Below are positions 1 through 12,900 of a stretch of 64,000 nucleotides of DNA, piece by piece; positions within the stretch are counted from its first letter, which is position 1, and the number at the start of each line of letters is the position of its first letter. The notes under the pieces are model-generated. The model did no database searches, was not told the DNA's origin, and was given only the letters and a program-made list of their open reading frames with translations. The translations under genes and the position numbers were made by a program. This DNA is from Pelobates cultripes (taxonomy: Eukaryota > Chordata > Amphibia > Anura > Pelobatidae), in assembly GCA_933207985.1 (NCBI GenBank), contig OW240914.1, forward strand, positions 202,239,402 through 202,303,401, read 5' to 3'.

Positions 1-1074
1 CATTTGTATTAATTGTATGGTTTCAAATGGAACTAATATAGTGCAGAAATTAATTATCACTCTAACCCCTTGTCAAGCTTTATTTTTATTTATTTTTTAA
101 AGTTGGTTTTCAACTTCCCAAGACTCATTTGTATTTAATCACTGAACAGTAAATTGTGGTGAATCGTAAAATGAATTGTAAAATTGAGGCTAAAAATAGT
201 CAAGTTGTACCTATAACAGAATTTAAGAATTTCTCCTCTGTTTCGAGAAAAAAAACCAATTTGCTTTAATGGAGATTTTTGTAACTTGGCTGTATTAGTC
301 ATTATTTGAAAGTTGATGGTCTAATCCCCACATCTCACTATTTATTGCATAAATCAGACTGCTGAGTGAATAAATCCTAAAGCAAATTAAGACTGATTGC
401 AGTTTGAATAGGTAAGCTAATGTTTTGGATAAATGCATATTTCTCAGCTGAAACGAACATCAAATCAACTCCAAATTGTTTTGCTTTCAACTGAAAATTA
501 AATCAAATGTCTATTTTTTACTCTTTTCAAAACATAGTCAGCTTTATCATAAATAAACAGTTTGGAATACCATCTGACTCTGCCTGGGCAATTTAAAGGA
601 ATCCCTGGAGGTTTGTTCTGTGAAATTGAGAGACTGGATGAAAGCAATATCAGATATAAACTGTATAATGACCCTGATGTATGTCATATTTAGATTTATA
701 TTTCAGATCTATATCATAGAGTCACAAATTTGAAGTATTGCAAGTATAAATAGCTAAACAAACATAGGTAAATGCATACATAAATCACAAAACAAACATA
801 AATATATGCCTATATAAGCCAATCTACAGTTTGTTACTCGTAAAACAGTAAAAAAAAAAAAGATTAAGAAAAATACAAAAACAAACCAAACGTGCTTAAC
901 ATTTTATGTCTACTGTGCTAAACAGAAAATTGTGGTGACTTCAGAATCAATTTGTAAAATTTAAGACAAAATATTCAAGATGGAAATAAAACTGTAGTTC
1001 ATATGATCTTATTTTTCTCTACTAGGTTGGACTAAGCTTTGCAAGTCAAGTCAGAAGTTGGGCTTTAGTTAATG

Positions 1075-1077
<3 letters not shown>
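1..1077. other. AT-rich intergenic sequence, no gene seen
   Basis: This stretch is AT-rich with many stop codons in all frames. I see no long open frame, splice-like exon or recognisable repeat family in it. It is distal 5' flank of hand1. Confidence 0.6.

Positions 1078-1172
<95 letters not shown>
1078..1172. repeat. (TG)n microsatellite
   Basis: An uninterrupted run of about 47 TG dinucleotides. It is a simple sequence repeat and can adopt Z-DNA; no gene is attached to it. Confidence 0.97.
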
Positions 1173-1173
<1 letters not shown>

Positions 1174-1543
1174 TCTTTAAATGCAGCCTCATCACATATA
1201 TTTCCACGATTGGCTTAACACTTTGTACCAGCTGCTGCCATTTTCATTCAGCCTGAGCTCCCTACCCACCATATCATTACTGGAAGAGGGTCTGAATTAA
1301 ATATAACTGCTGTGTTGGAGTGCAAATCTCATTATTTTACACTGACAGACTGGGACATGTAAGATTATTTGCTGCTCTACATTTAAAGGAACTCTAGCTC
1401 CAACCCTAATTAATATAGTATGACATAGTACTATTTAAAAGCACATTTTGATATCTATCTATATATCTATTTATTTATAAAATATTTTACAAGGAAGGAT
1501 ACATTGAGATTTCTCGTGTTTTCAAGTATGTCCTATCGGTCTG

Positions 1544-1545
1544 TA

Positions 1546-1577
<32 letters not shown>

Positions 1578-1670
1578 GTGTTATCGATCTATCTGTCATT
1601 ATCTATCTATATTTTTGTGTCTATCTATCTATTTATCTATATGTCTGCCTGTCTATCTATCTGTGTTTAC

Positions 1671-1702
<32 letters not shown>

Positions 1703-1791
1703 ATATCTCTGTGTTTTTCTATCTATCTATCCATCTATCTGTGTTTACCTATCTATCAATCTATCTATATTTTTGTGTCTGCCTATCTATA

Positions 1792-1838
<47 letters not shown>

Positions 1839-2142
1839 ATCTGTGTTTATCTGTTTATCTAGCTATCTATCTATATCTGTTTATCTAGCTATCTATCTAT
1901 CTCTATCGATCGATCGATCTATCTATCTATATATATAAATCTATCTATCTATCTATCGATCTATCTGTCTGCCTGTCTGTCTATCTATCTCTGTTTGTTT
2001 ATCTATTTATATATCTCTGTGTTTATCTGTTTATCTATGTATCTGTGTTATGTATCTATCTATCGGTCATTATTTATCTGTTATGTATCTATCTATCTAT
2101 CTGTCTGCCTGCCTGCCTGTCTGTCTATCTATCTCTGCTTGT

Positions 2143-2174
<32 letters not shown>

Positions 2175-2478
2175 AAATCTCTGTGTTTATCTGTTTATCT
2201 ATCTATCTAAAGTTGTTTATCTATCTATCTATCTATCTATATATATTTATAAATCTATCTATATATCTATCTATCTATCCATCTATCTGTCTGCCTGTCT
2301 GTCTATCTATCTCTGTTTGTTTATCTATCTATCTATTTATCTCTGTGTTTATCTGTTTATCTATCTCTGTGTTATGTATCTATCTATCGGTCATTATTTA
2401 TCTGTTATGTATCTATCTATCTATCTATCTATTTATATATCTCTGTGTTTATCTGTTTATCTATCTATCTAAATCTGT

Positions 2479-2510
<32 letters not shown>

Positions 2511-2573
2511 ATCTGTTTATCTAGCTAGCTAGCTATCTATCTATATCTTTGTGTTTATCTATCTATCTATCTA
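1544..2573. repeat. 1-kb (ATCT)n tetranucleotide block
   Basis: About 1 kb of ATCT repeats with interspersed GTCTGCCTG, TCTGTGTTTATCTG and CGAT variants. The variants recur as longer modules (for example around 2040-2110 and 2365-2420), which suggests growth by segmental tandem duplication as well as slippage. All open frames here (repeated Leu-Ser-Ile-Tyr) are products of the repeat and are not genes. Confidence 0.97.
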
Positions 2574-2862
2574 ATATTGCAGTCTTTTTAGCTATCAACT
2601 AATCACGAAATGTAAATACTAAGGTAAATAGGTAAATATGTTGGTAATATGTTGGTAGAGAGTAATCTTTAGAGAGCACCTTTTTCATGCAAGTTGTATC
2701 AATAATAATATCTTTAAGCAGATTTACAATATATATTTTACCTCTCTCCCGTCCAACCTTGGCTAAATTTAGTTTTGCATTACTTTGATAATCCTCTACT
2801 CCAGCACCTTGGAGGAAAACAAATTGTTCCCCTGGGCTAGGATCAGCCCCTCTATATTATTA

Positions 2863-3375
2863 TAATTATTGGCATTTATATAGTGCCAACATATTCCGCG
2901 GTGCTCTAAAATATTTTAAAAAGGCGAAATTTAACAATACATGCAACAATTACAAGCTATTACAGGAACAATAGGTTAATGAAGATGCTGCTAAAATGAG
3001 CTTATAATCTTGAAGAGGTGAAGTATAAAAAACACAATACTAAAGGGCAGAATGGGGGATAGAAACCAATGGGAAAGGTGTGAAAGCTGAGAAAGTAGAA
3101 CTGGCAGGTGAGAGTGGAGTGTGGCCCTTTAAGAGAGAGCAAGAGGCAGATTTGTGACATGGAAGTTACTCTGGGAGGCAATAAGCTTTTCTGAAGAGAT
3201 GGGTTTTGAAAGACATCTTAAATAATTTAAGACTAGGGGAGAGTCTGATGGGGGTAGGCAAGCTGGTCCAAAGGAAAGGAGCCACTCAGGAGAAGTCTTG
3301 CAAGTGAGAGTTAGCAGTAAGGGTGCGAGCAGCGGACAGGATTAGGTCACCAGCAGAGCAGAGAGACCGAGAAGG
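2863..3375 (-). repeat. Dispersed repeat with L2-type tail
   Basis: It begins with an ATT-rich tail and a TATAGTGCCAACATATTCC segment, the inverted form of the AAAGCGCTG...GGCGCTATA tail seen on L2-type LINEs and the SINEs they mobilise. The body includes GAGCTTATAATCT and GACTAGGGGAGAGTCTGATG. A second copy of the family lies near 14.07-14.5 kb. The family name is inferred; the two-copy structure is seen directly. Confidence 0.6.
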
Positions 3376-3389
3376 GATGATACTTATCT

Positions 3390-5355
3390 ATGAATTAGTG
3401 TATTAGGATTCAGAATGATGGACTCTTCTAATATAAGAGTCTCTGTGGCTTATAGTATGATGGTAGTATTCCATCATCCTTGGAGGGAGATGAGGGCAGG
3501 ATGGCCTTGAGCATACTGCAGGCTGCAATAGTGGTCTGTAAGATTCTGTATAGTACAGATATCTGGCATTCCCCAAACCCATATACTTACTGTGTGTGGT
3601 GACTTCTGCTTTCCCAAACATCCCATCAAGTTCCTCACAAAAGTCCATAAGCAGGTTATCTGATCATATTTTTGTATCTATTTTTTCATGCGGCAAACAT
3701 TGTTTCTATATTAATATTTTGCACTCAGTCTGGAAATAACAAGATAAATAATACCACAAATCTCTAATACTTTCTGTCCCCCAATATTTTATTTTACATA
3801 TCTCTGGACAACAATCTATGCAAAAACTTTGGTTTTGCCTTAAAACAGGGTGTCAGCTAGTCAGCCAAGATTTCAACTAAATGTCACTATATATATTTTA
3901 AATGAAAAAACAAACACTATAGTGAATGAGTTAGGTGTTTAGGACACTATAAGACTATAATGGAGGCTGCTTGAGTGCAATCAAAATCTGTTATACCAAA
4001 TGAAAAGAAAACAAATATACCTGCTGCTATACACTTTATCATAGAAATGAAATATACTTTTTCTAATACTTTATAAAGTCATCAATGTTCTTATCAGTAT
4101 GATCACAATATAGATAAGTCGATTAATATATCCATTCAAATACAAGGTGTAACTAGTCATTATATTTTTCTGTTATAAATATGGACTGGGCTATGATAAA
4201 TCGGTTCAGAAGAATAAATATCTCATTAATAAACATGCACAGACTTAGTGGCAGGTTTGGCTATATCAGGCTTGGTACTGCCTTGTACTTAGATCAGACA
4301 CTGTGTATCTAGTTTGTTATTTCAGCCTGTGTGTTATAATGCCCATATAGTCAGCACCGACCCAGGTCTCACCCACGTGCTGTGACTATCACACAGGGCT
4401 AACTGGCTACCTTGCCCCATGGCAGGCTGTGCTTCTGTCTGTCACCATTCAATGCAGAGCAGGAGTACATAATACCTGGTATTATAGAGCAGCACAGCCA
4501 TTTACAACTCACCCCAGCAAACTCTCTTGAAGACATCAGACACAATGAAACTAACAAATCCCAGATGTGAAGCAAAGATTATAACATGTTACCCTAAAGA
4601 CCCACACATAGACAGCTAAAAATATGCAAACCCCAGTTACTTTGTTCATATTTTCCACTGTTGAGATTGAGGGGGAGTTTAAACTTTTTTTTTTTTTCCA
4701 AGATAATTATCAAAGAGAAAGCGAAATTCATTTAACCCTGTGTTGACTGGATGTTTGTTTTTTAAGAAAAGCAGGCATCTGACATATAAACAGGGATCCA
4801 GACCAGGACATTTATATTCATGAGACTACAAAGTGTGTGATCTTCATGTTATCTTATCACTTGTTTATTCCAAAGATGTTTGTTCCCCAGACCCTTTCAT
4901 TTAAGGAGAAACAAAAAGATATGGAGACCCATGCATTTTATTTTTATTTTTTTATTTTAGTATTAATTAATTTATATCAGCTTTGTTCAAGTAAATTAAA
5001 ACAAAGCCATATCGGTTTTTGGAAACAGTAACCAGTAAAATGTGTCTACTTTAAATTCGAAGTAGGGAATATTAGAATAAGATTTACAGTGTGAGTTGTT
5101 TCATTATCTCGCTATTGCAAAGACTGAATCATTGTTAGTGAACAATAATATATATATATATAATACAAATCTGAGATGTCCTTTATTAATATAGAGCTAT
5201 TCATGAGAGATTACATTTGTAGTGTACGTGTGGGTACAGATTCCAAACTCATAAGTACTAACTAACTGGGAAAAACATAAACACATTCTTAATGTATTAA
5301 ATCTGTGTACTATTCGGTTGGGATACATATTCGGATTCAAAATTATTATATATAG

Positions 5356-5410
<55 letters not shown>

Positions 5411-7385
5411 CTATATGTATACATATATTATATATTGTGTGTGTGTGTGTATATATATATATATTGTACTGTATGTATCTTACTTTTGAATATATAGTAT
5501 CACTTTTCACAGATTTTATATATATATATATTGTATATATAATATATATATGTAATATATATAATATATATATAACATCAAACCATTTATATTTAATCTT
5601 AAATAGTTATTGGACATTTGTACAAAGCACATTAATATATAATTCCATTAAAAAGTTAAAACTGTATAACCCATATTCCTCTGTACGATTTAGTGGAATT
5701 GTTTATTTGATTTAATAACCATATATGCCTTTGGTGGGTATTTTAGAAATAATATTGTATTTCAGAGTTGGAATCACCAGTGTAAAATTCTTCAATTTAT
5801 ACAAAGTCAGAACAAGATTTGACATGTGATTCTAAATATTCATTTTATTCCAGTGTGTAGAGAGAAGATTTAAAGACCATGTTTCCCTGTTTAATACATT
5901 TCGAAGCTGGGAATATATTGGAATGTAGGGGGATATTTTAAACAGAGCATTGTTTAAATAGCTAAAATAGACTTTATAGTGCAGACATTTTACTCTAACA
6001 ATAAAAATATAAATTTATATATTTTTTAAAAAAAAGCAAATAAGAAGACACTTATGTGCGTGAACGATGTATAAACAGTTTTACATGTAATTTAAGCAGT
6101 ATTACAGAATATTTAATTATGCAGCACACTATAACTTTAATAAATAATAAGGCGCTATTGTTTTTACAGAAAAAAAAGTTATATATATTCTTTCTTTTTA
6201 TTATTTTTTTATTTTGTTAACCAGAGGAATACCTGTAGATTTTCACTCGTTGTCCTGTGTGCGATGGGAGAAACCCGTATTACACAATTTTTTCATAGTT
6301 TACACCAGTTTTGTCCCACTTAAAATATATACACAATAATATTTAACAAAAGTGCATATTTTTCAATTTGAGATTTCCTAATTAGGGTAATTAATGGCAG
6401 AAATATAAAGTGATACAATAACTATGAGTAACAAAAAGAAAGGTGATATAATAAATGCATCATTGGATAAATATCATAGTCTTTAAAGTACAGCTATTCA
6501 TGTAATTAAAATATATATTTCATCAAATTGGTATGCAAATAATAAAGACAAAGTGAGTGATTTTGTCTGTGTGAGTCAGTCATACAAAAAAAATCAGTCG
6601 TACAAATAACTGTTTTTCTTTCAAAGATGAATGTCAGTATGCTTAAACTTAGATTTTAATTTCAGACTATTAAAATGGAACATGTGTACCATGATACATT
6701 AGTTAGTATATGTATGTCGAAATAAATATGTGGGTGTATAAAATATCTAGGTTCAGAACAGTTATGCAAATCTAAACCCAACTGGCAATATTTGTTCTAG
6801 AATGTAGCTATTATTAGTAGTAATAATAATGATAATGAATATATTACCATGAAACATAAAAATGATTATACACTAAGTAACAGAACACTAACACTGCATT
6901 ATTATAATGTGTTTTATTTTATTTTTACTAGTGCTTATGCTGTAAAAACTTACCAAAATTTGTAACATTTTCTTTGCTAAATGCATAATTAAAGAATTAA
7001 TTCATTGATTCGTTGAGGATGAAATAATCAAAGTGCATTTGTACAGATCTGTGACATTCAAAAAGTATTTAATTATTTAAATGCTAAAATTTTTACCCCC
7101 TTTTCTTACCCTAATTTTATTGAATTCACACCCTTGAAATACAGTCATAAAATATATGTGGCGCTATATGTGAGTATTTTTTTGTGAACAAGACCAGATA
7201 GATAGATAGATAGATAGAATGTTAGATAGAGTTGTGATATTTAATATTCTTGCAAATTAAAATCTGTCCACACGAAGTCCAGTCCTGTAAAATATCTGAA
7301 CAAGCAGCCCTAGCAGTTATTGGAGTTTCCAGGTGAAAGATGTGTTACTTGGTGCCCTGCCCCCCCTCTGTTCCCCCCGCTACTC
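3390..7385. other. 5' flank of hand1, no gene seen
   Basis: About 4 kb of AT-rich sequence with (TA)n tracts (near 5340-5410 and 5515-5575) and a short (GATA)n run at 7197-7218. There is no convincing coding exon. Upstream enhancers of hand1 could lie here, but they cannot be recognised by eye without a cross-species alignment. Confidence 0.5.
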
Positions 7386-7388
7386 TCC

Positions 7389-7393
7389 ATTGG
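7389..7393 (+). promoter_or_regulatory. hand1: Inverted CCAAT box of hand1 promoter
   Basis: ATTGG, the reverse complement of CCAAT, lies about 35 bases upstream of the TATA box in a locally GC-richer patch that stands out from the AT-rich flank. A CCAAT/TATA pairing at this spacing fits a developmental gene core promoter. Protein binding is inferred. Confidence 0.55.
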
Positions 7394-7427
7394 CTCCCTG
7401 GTTAGTTTGACATCAGACACTGAGATC

Positions 7428-7436
7428 TATATAAAG
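7428..7436 (+). promoter_or_regulatory. hand1: TATA box of hand1
   Basis: TATATAAAG is a strong TATA match about 320 bases upstream of the hand1 start codon. It predicts transcription starting near 7455-7465, which gives a leader of about 290-300 bases if no leader intron exists. Confidence 0.75.
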
Positions 7437-7486
7437 TCTCTACAAGGATGCAGAAGGGTTAAGTGAGCGGAGGAGCTTGAGCCCGG

Positions 7487-7528
7487 ATGAAGCTTGTTAT
7501 TGCACTCCAGATTTTGTATCCTTTATAA
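7487..7528 (+). other. uORF 1 in hand1 leader (13 codons)
   Basis: The first ATG after the predicted cap site opens a 13-codon frame that ends at TAA before the main start. It would be within the transcript if the TATA-predicted start site is used. A regulatory effect on hand1 translation is inferred. Confidence 0.45.
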
Positions 7529-7599
7529 TCTTAAATATACATTTACTGGCTTAGCTAGTGAGCCTGTGAGCTTCTGGATCACAAACTTGCTGTGCTCCC

Positions 7600-7674
7600 A
7601 TGAGGAAGGAGAACTTGGACTCTGAAGGTGTTTTCAAACTTTTCAACAAAGGGCTCGTCATGGGGTCATACTAA
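7600..7674 (+). other. uORF 2 in hand1 leader (24 codons)
   Basis: A second upstream ATG (CCCATGA context, moderate Kozak) opens a 24-codon frame starting MRKENLDSEG and stops at TAA, 81 bases before the hand1 ATG. That spacing is long enough for reinitiation. Function is inferred from position only. Confidence 0.45.
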
Positions 7675-7755
7675 GGAGAAGCAGGAATCAGGTCTGGAGA
7701 GCAGAGAGCTGTATTTCAGGACAATTGGAAACATTTAGGAGATATTTTGCAGACC

Positions 7756-8605
7756 ATGAACATAATAAGCAGCTACCAGCACCACCATATGATGCCAGAA
7801 CCCTTCATTTTCACGCCAGGGTCGAGATGTCACCAGGAGAGACCTTTCTTCCAAGGTTGGGTCCTGAATCCAGGAGAGATGTCCCCGGAATTTGCAGCCC
7901 AACCTTCTTACAGCCCTGAGTATGGGTCAGTGGGACCACCCCAAGCAAGCAACCGGCTAGAGGCCCTAGGGGGGAGACTGGGGAGGAGGAAAGGAATCCC
8001 CCCCAAAAAAGAGAGGAGAAGAACTGAAAGTATCAACAGCGCGTTTGCAGAGCTCAGAGAGTGCATCCCCAATGTACCAGCAGACACCAAGCTGTCCAAA
8101 ATAAAGACCCTCAGACTGGCCACTAGCTATATTGGCTACTTAATGGATGTGCTGGCCAAAGACAATGAGGTGGGAGCCACAGAAGGATTTAAAGCTGAAA
8201 TCAAGAAGGTGGATAGCAGAGAGAGTAAGAGGAAGAGAGACACGGTGAGTAAACAGAGTGTTACATGTAGAGAGAGTTAGGGGAGAAGGGAGAGAATAAA
8301 AGAGGGGACTGGGAGAAAGTAGGAGAAACAGAAAGAAAGAATTGTAGATGGGGGAGAAGATACGTAAAGGGAAAACAGGGGAATGAGGAGGAGAGAGAAG
8401 TTTTGTTAGCTATTAAAATTTAAAAAATAAACACCCATAATAAGCAGTGACATATAATAATGATTATACACTGCATAACAGAACATTTAATAACAGTGCA
8501 ATGTCATAATAGTATCACTATACACAGATTACAGAATGTACAATATAATGCATTCTTATAGACTGTCTGTCGATCTATCCATCTGTCTATCTGTCTATCT
8601 ATCTG

Positions 8606-8643
<38 letters not shown>

Positions 8644-9583
8644 ATCTATCATATTACTTTTACTAAGATTGTTGTATGTAGTTATATGTGTATAACTGGG
8701 TTTGATCTATAAATTGTTATGTTTTCTGTAGTGTAATATTTTACTATAAAACCCTATGACTACCGCCATTGTACTTTTGAATATATTAACAAGTTTAATA
8801 TAATCAAACAATCCCTGTTTTAATGATTATTTGTATGATGATTAGGTAACATAAGATCCATAACTGATCAGTTATAAGAACATTGTAACATTGTAGAACT
8901 GTATACATTTGTGACACGGGGGAAACTGCATGGGAGAAACGGCCTATTTTATATTTATACATTTGGGATATTTATTCGCTATCAGGCTAATAAATAAACT
9001 TGCTATATTTTATTTCCTGGAAATGGGATGGAATTGCCCAACATAAACTGATAAATTGAGATTATTTTCTTCCCAACAATTAAAAAAAAAATGAAAATAA
9101 GGAATACAACCAAGTGGCTTCAGTGTTGAAGTCCCTATCAGCAAAGTTGCATTATATTTAATATATACAACTATTAATAAAATGTCTGATCGCTTAGAAA
9201 GAAAAACACATTCATGACATTTTTTTTTCTTGTTTATACAGATATAAGTGTTTCCTGCAGGATATTTTATTAAGCCCGTTCATTCCTTACAATAGAAAAC
9301 ATACAAAAACTAAATATTTACTTGGACTGTGGTGAACGTAGTCCTCTCTCGTGTCATGTATATCACTAAAAGTTTAATAATCATTTAAATAATTGTTTAG
9401 AATTATTCAGACATAATATAAAACATTCTCTGTAATTCTCCACTAATAAAGCTATGGGATTTGAAATCTTAAAGAAACAGAATGATTAATTTATCAACTC
9501 TTGTATATATCAGCATTGTTTTCCCTGTTAATTCCTTGCCGTTATATATTCCCATTATATAATTGTAAAGCGCTGCGTAATAT

Positions 9584-9615
<32 letters not shown>

Positions 9616-9731
9616 TTGTGTCTTTTCAGCAGAGTGAAGGATTCTGGGGAACGGTACCCTCTGGAGAAAAGAAATTAAAGGGAAGAACAGGGTGGCCCCA
9701 ACAAGTCTGGGCCTTAGAACTGAATCCTTAA
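7756..9731 (+). CDS. hand1: Hand1 bHLH transcription factor, two exons
   Basis: Exons are 7756-8244 (163 codons) and 9630-9731 (33 codons plus stop), giving 196 residues; mammalian HAND1 is slightly longer (about 215) because of a longer His/Ala-rich N-terminus. The start is the ATG of [11 protein letters not shown] (A at -3); the frame opens a few codons upstream only through non-ATG codons. Landmarks are an N-terminal His run, SRCHQERP (23-30), basic region [13 protein letters not shown] (77-89), and helix-loop-helix from about 91 to 135. T90 and S92 in RRRTES match the known helix-1 phosphosites. The C-terminus [14 protein letters not shown] is in exon 2. RTESINSAF and YLMDVLAKD identify Hand1 rather than Hand2, which has RTQ and MDLL. 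The donor is ACG|GTGAGT and the acceptor TTTTCAG|CAG, phase 0. The protein is nuclear and heterodimerises with E-proteins at E-boxes in heart, lateral mesoderm and extra-embryonic or limb tissues. Confidence 0.97.
8245..9629 (+). other. hand1 intron 1
   Basis: A 1,385-base GT-AG intron. It holds an (ATCT)n microsatellite at 8562-8644. An L2-type tail with (AAT)n at about 9555-9615 ends right next to the acceptor and leaves only about 14 bases of pyrimidine-rich tract (TTTGTGTCTTTTCAG). No other exon is visible. Confidence 0.9.
9555..9615 (+). repeat. L2-type tail with (AAT)n beside the hand1 acceptor
   Basis: TTGTAAAGCGCTGCGTAATATG followed by about ten AAT units is the 3' tail typical of L2-clade LINEs and their SINEs. 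Only the tail is present, so the family cannot be refined. Confidence 0.7.
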
Positions 9732-9952
9732 ATCTTTTAGGAATCAATCCAATGCACTGTTATTGTCCGGCTAATCAGAGATTTAAGAAAATATGTCCAC
9801 TGAGCACTCTTCTGGCTGGGTTGGTGGGGTTCTTGGGGAGATCTGTATTTATGTGCAATGTTTTAAATGTTTTGTATATAGATATATATATGTATTTGCA
9901 ATATTAGGGCAAAAACTTTTTTTTTAAGAGCAATGAGGTTTGTACACAAAAA

Positions 9953-9962
9953 AATAAATAAA
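9953..9962 (+). terminator. hand1: hand1 poly(A) signals
   Basis: Two overlapping AATAAA hexamers lie 222 bases after the hand1 stop codon. Further AATAAA hexamers (near 10747 and 10899) could give longer 3' ends. Usage is inferred. Confidence 0.5.
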
Positions 9963-9964
9963 AT

Positions 9965-12900
9965 TTAAATAATTAAAAGTTGCAAAATTTGCATGAACAT
10001 TGAAATCACCTTCAAAGGATCAGTTTGTAACAAAAGAGCAGACAGTGTGTTTATCTGAACAATGTTATTTTGTTTAGATTTAGGTTTTCCACTGTGACTC
10101 AGGGATTAATTTGTTCCTTGGAGGTGACCCAAAAATGTTACCTGCTTGATTCTAGTCTATCAAAATAATAATAATTCTAATAGTTTTCAAGTTTTCACAT
10201 TGATGGATTATATTTTATATTAGGTACTTTTATTTGCAATGCTGTGCAAAATTTGCTAAGTCAAGGCAGCAGCCATTTAGCAAATTCTGGAAAAAACAAA
10301 AAACTTGGTGTTAAATGTGCAATTTCTAACAAATGTATGTGTGTTCTCAGACTAAAAGGCAGATGTGTAGATGTTTTCATTAATACTTTTGCAGAACTAG
10401 AACACACGCACAAATATGTGTGTGTGTGTTCTAGTGATTGTATATTGTATTTTTTTATTATTTTGATTTTATTTTTTTTCCAATTATTTCTGTCATTTAT
10501 TTTTGGTTTTGTGGCTGAAATAGACTGTTTCAGGTGCATTGCACTGTATCTGCCAAGAACACATAAAATGATCTCTAAATTAGTAGCAAAGTGTTGATAT
10601 TTTTAGGAGTGCTGATTTCCTCTAAGAAAGGGGCAGGGTGTTCTGCTCCCATATATTCTGTCCTAACAAGCTTTCTTTTTATGAGTGATTACTTATTCTG
10701 CATTTCCACCCCAGTTTAGCAGAATATATTTATATATAATTTTCATTTTGTACATAATAAACTATTTTTCAGTAATGAAAATGATGAATGCATTTAACTA
10801 CCTAGCTGTGTGAATTTACTGTAAAATGTATATGCTACCTCATATTTCCATCACTTCCTAGCAGGTTTAACTTGCCAAAAAAAATATTTATGTTGTTTGA
10901 AAATAAATTTCTTTTTCGATTTTCTTAAGAAACCTACCACTGGCTAGTTGCAGCTTTCTGACTTTTATTAATGTGGCTTTTTATGCTGTTAAAGCTGTGC
11001 TATATCCTGGGGGGTCGTTAAAGAGTTATTTATAATTAGAGAAAAAATATATTAATGCACTCAGTAAATATATAACAAGGATTGGTGGATCTGGGGGAAA
11101 AAAAGTCTTGTCCTTGTGCTAAGAAAGACAGACATACAGATCTAGACATACAGACAGATCTAGAGAAACTGAATGGATAAAACCACAAAATACAGACTAA
11201 TTCATGTCTTTATTTATTGAATACATACTTCAATAAAGGTCCCTGCTTAGGACAAAAAAGGAATCTCTTCTAAAATTCTACTTTGTTAAGATCTGTGCTT
11301 ACAGATATATGCATACACCTATATCATTATCCCTGATGAATGTACAATATTTGAAACGTATGGTTATAGCCTTGTGGACTGAATCATTGAAGTATCTGTG
11401 ATGTGTGAAAACTGGGTGCATTGTGTGCGCTCATGTCAGTGTTTGTGTCAGATAGATGTTTTCATGTCTCATCTGTGTACTCAGTGGGGAAATGTTAAGT
11501 GTAAACAGATCATACAGACAATACGGGAGCATATATATGTAATAAGTAATATATTACAACAATATCAATATTTAGTTACATTATATAAATCTGACTTAGC
11601 CTGAAACACCCAATTGCTTAGCTGCAATTTAAAAGGTGAAGAATAATATGCTTTTAAAGTACTTCTGCGTATACAAACAGTAATATGAGCTTGCTTTATT
11701 ACTGTATAATATTATCATCCTATTATATAAAATCTATGGTACTATTATAATTATTAAGTAATCAGTGCACCCATAGCATCACAATTAGTGCAGTAGTGCT
11801 ATCCTTTTGGGGTATTGTTGTGTGCTAGACGTTTCTGGTGAAGCACATATTATTTATTATATACTAGTTGTACGTGTGAGTATATTATAAATCATTGTAC
11901 ACCAGTGACTACCAATTGAGACACAGATACTTCTGGCTGGCAGACAAATATATACATGAAACACACTCATCTAAACAACACACTCCAATGCAGCAACACC
12001 CATGGGGAAATATTCAGTATTTTGGTCTGCACAGAGATCTCCATCATAAAAGTTAAAATTTTAACCTTTACAAAGTTCATGGTAAATGTTTTGTACCTAA
12101 AAAGCTGATCATTTAATATGTTCTGCCGTATTAGATTCGCAGTGTGCCAAAACTCAACTAACTGTATTGTAGCTTAAAAAAATAAAATTGTTTGTCTGTC
12201 TGTGTGTCTGCGTGTGTCTGTGGGTCTATCAGTCTGTAGTTTGAGGTAAGACTGCTGAGTAGATACATCTAGTAAAGAATATAAAACTATATACACGTTT
12301 GTAAAATGTCTATAACCATTGAACAAATGTTGCTTTTAATCGGCATCGATGTGAAACCTGTATGTGTTGTTAGGTCTGTCTATCTGTCTGTCATTTTTCT
12401 GTTGCTAAATATCTATACTTTCTAAAGCAGCTATCTATTGTTGTGTTTGTTTAAAGGCCATAGAGACAGTGAAATGGTTAACGTGCTGCTGCTATTCGAT
12501 GTGTGAGTTTAATGTCCTCCTGGGTATAAGTTACTGTTTATGTGACGGGGTCCCCAGAATCTTGCCCCCAGTCCCTGTATCCAGCCCATCTCTGGCTCAG
12601 CCAGAGCAGGAGAAGGATATGGAGTGATCTGAACAGGCAGACACCTTATTAATGCATTCAGACTTAATCCAGATTGGAAACAAATAAAACCACAACTTGT
12701 AAATCCGTCAATTAACTTTTATACTTCGGCCCCTGCTCAATCTGACATAAAGCATGTGAGAAGGGCAGGAGAGGAGACAGTAACATAAAGAGGCACCGAA
12801 TTAAACAAGAAAAAAAGGAAATGGAGGTAACAAATGAAGAGGTGTGTGAGAAAGAGGGGGCTGTGGGAGGAAGAGGGAAGGAGATAAAAGGGGAAAGAGA

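Noticed and set aside
1504..2524. Open frames of Leu-Ser-Ile-Tyr repeats
   Set aside because: Translation of (ATCT)n.
7725..7919. Alternative frame over hand1 exon 1
   Set aside because: It has no ATG at its start and overlaps the conserved Hand1 reading frame.
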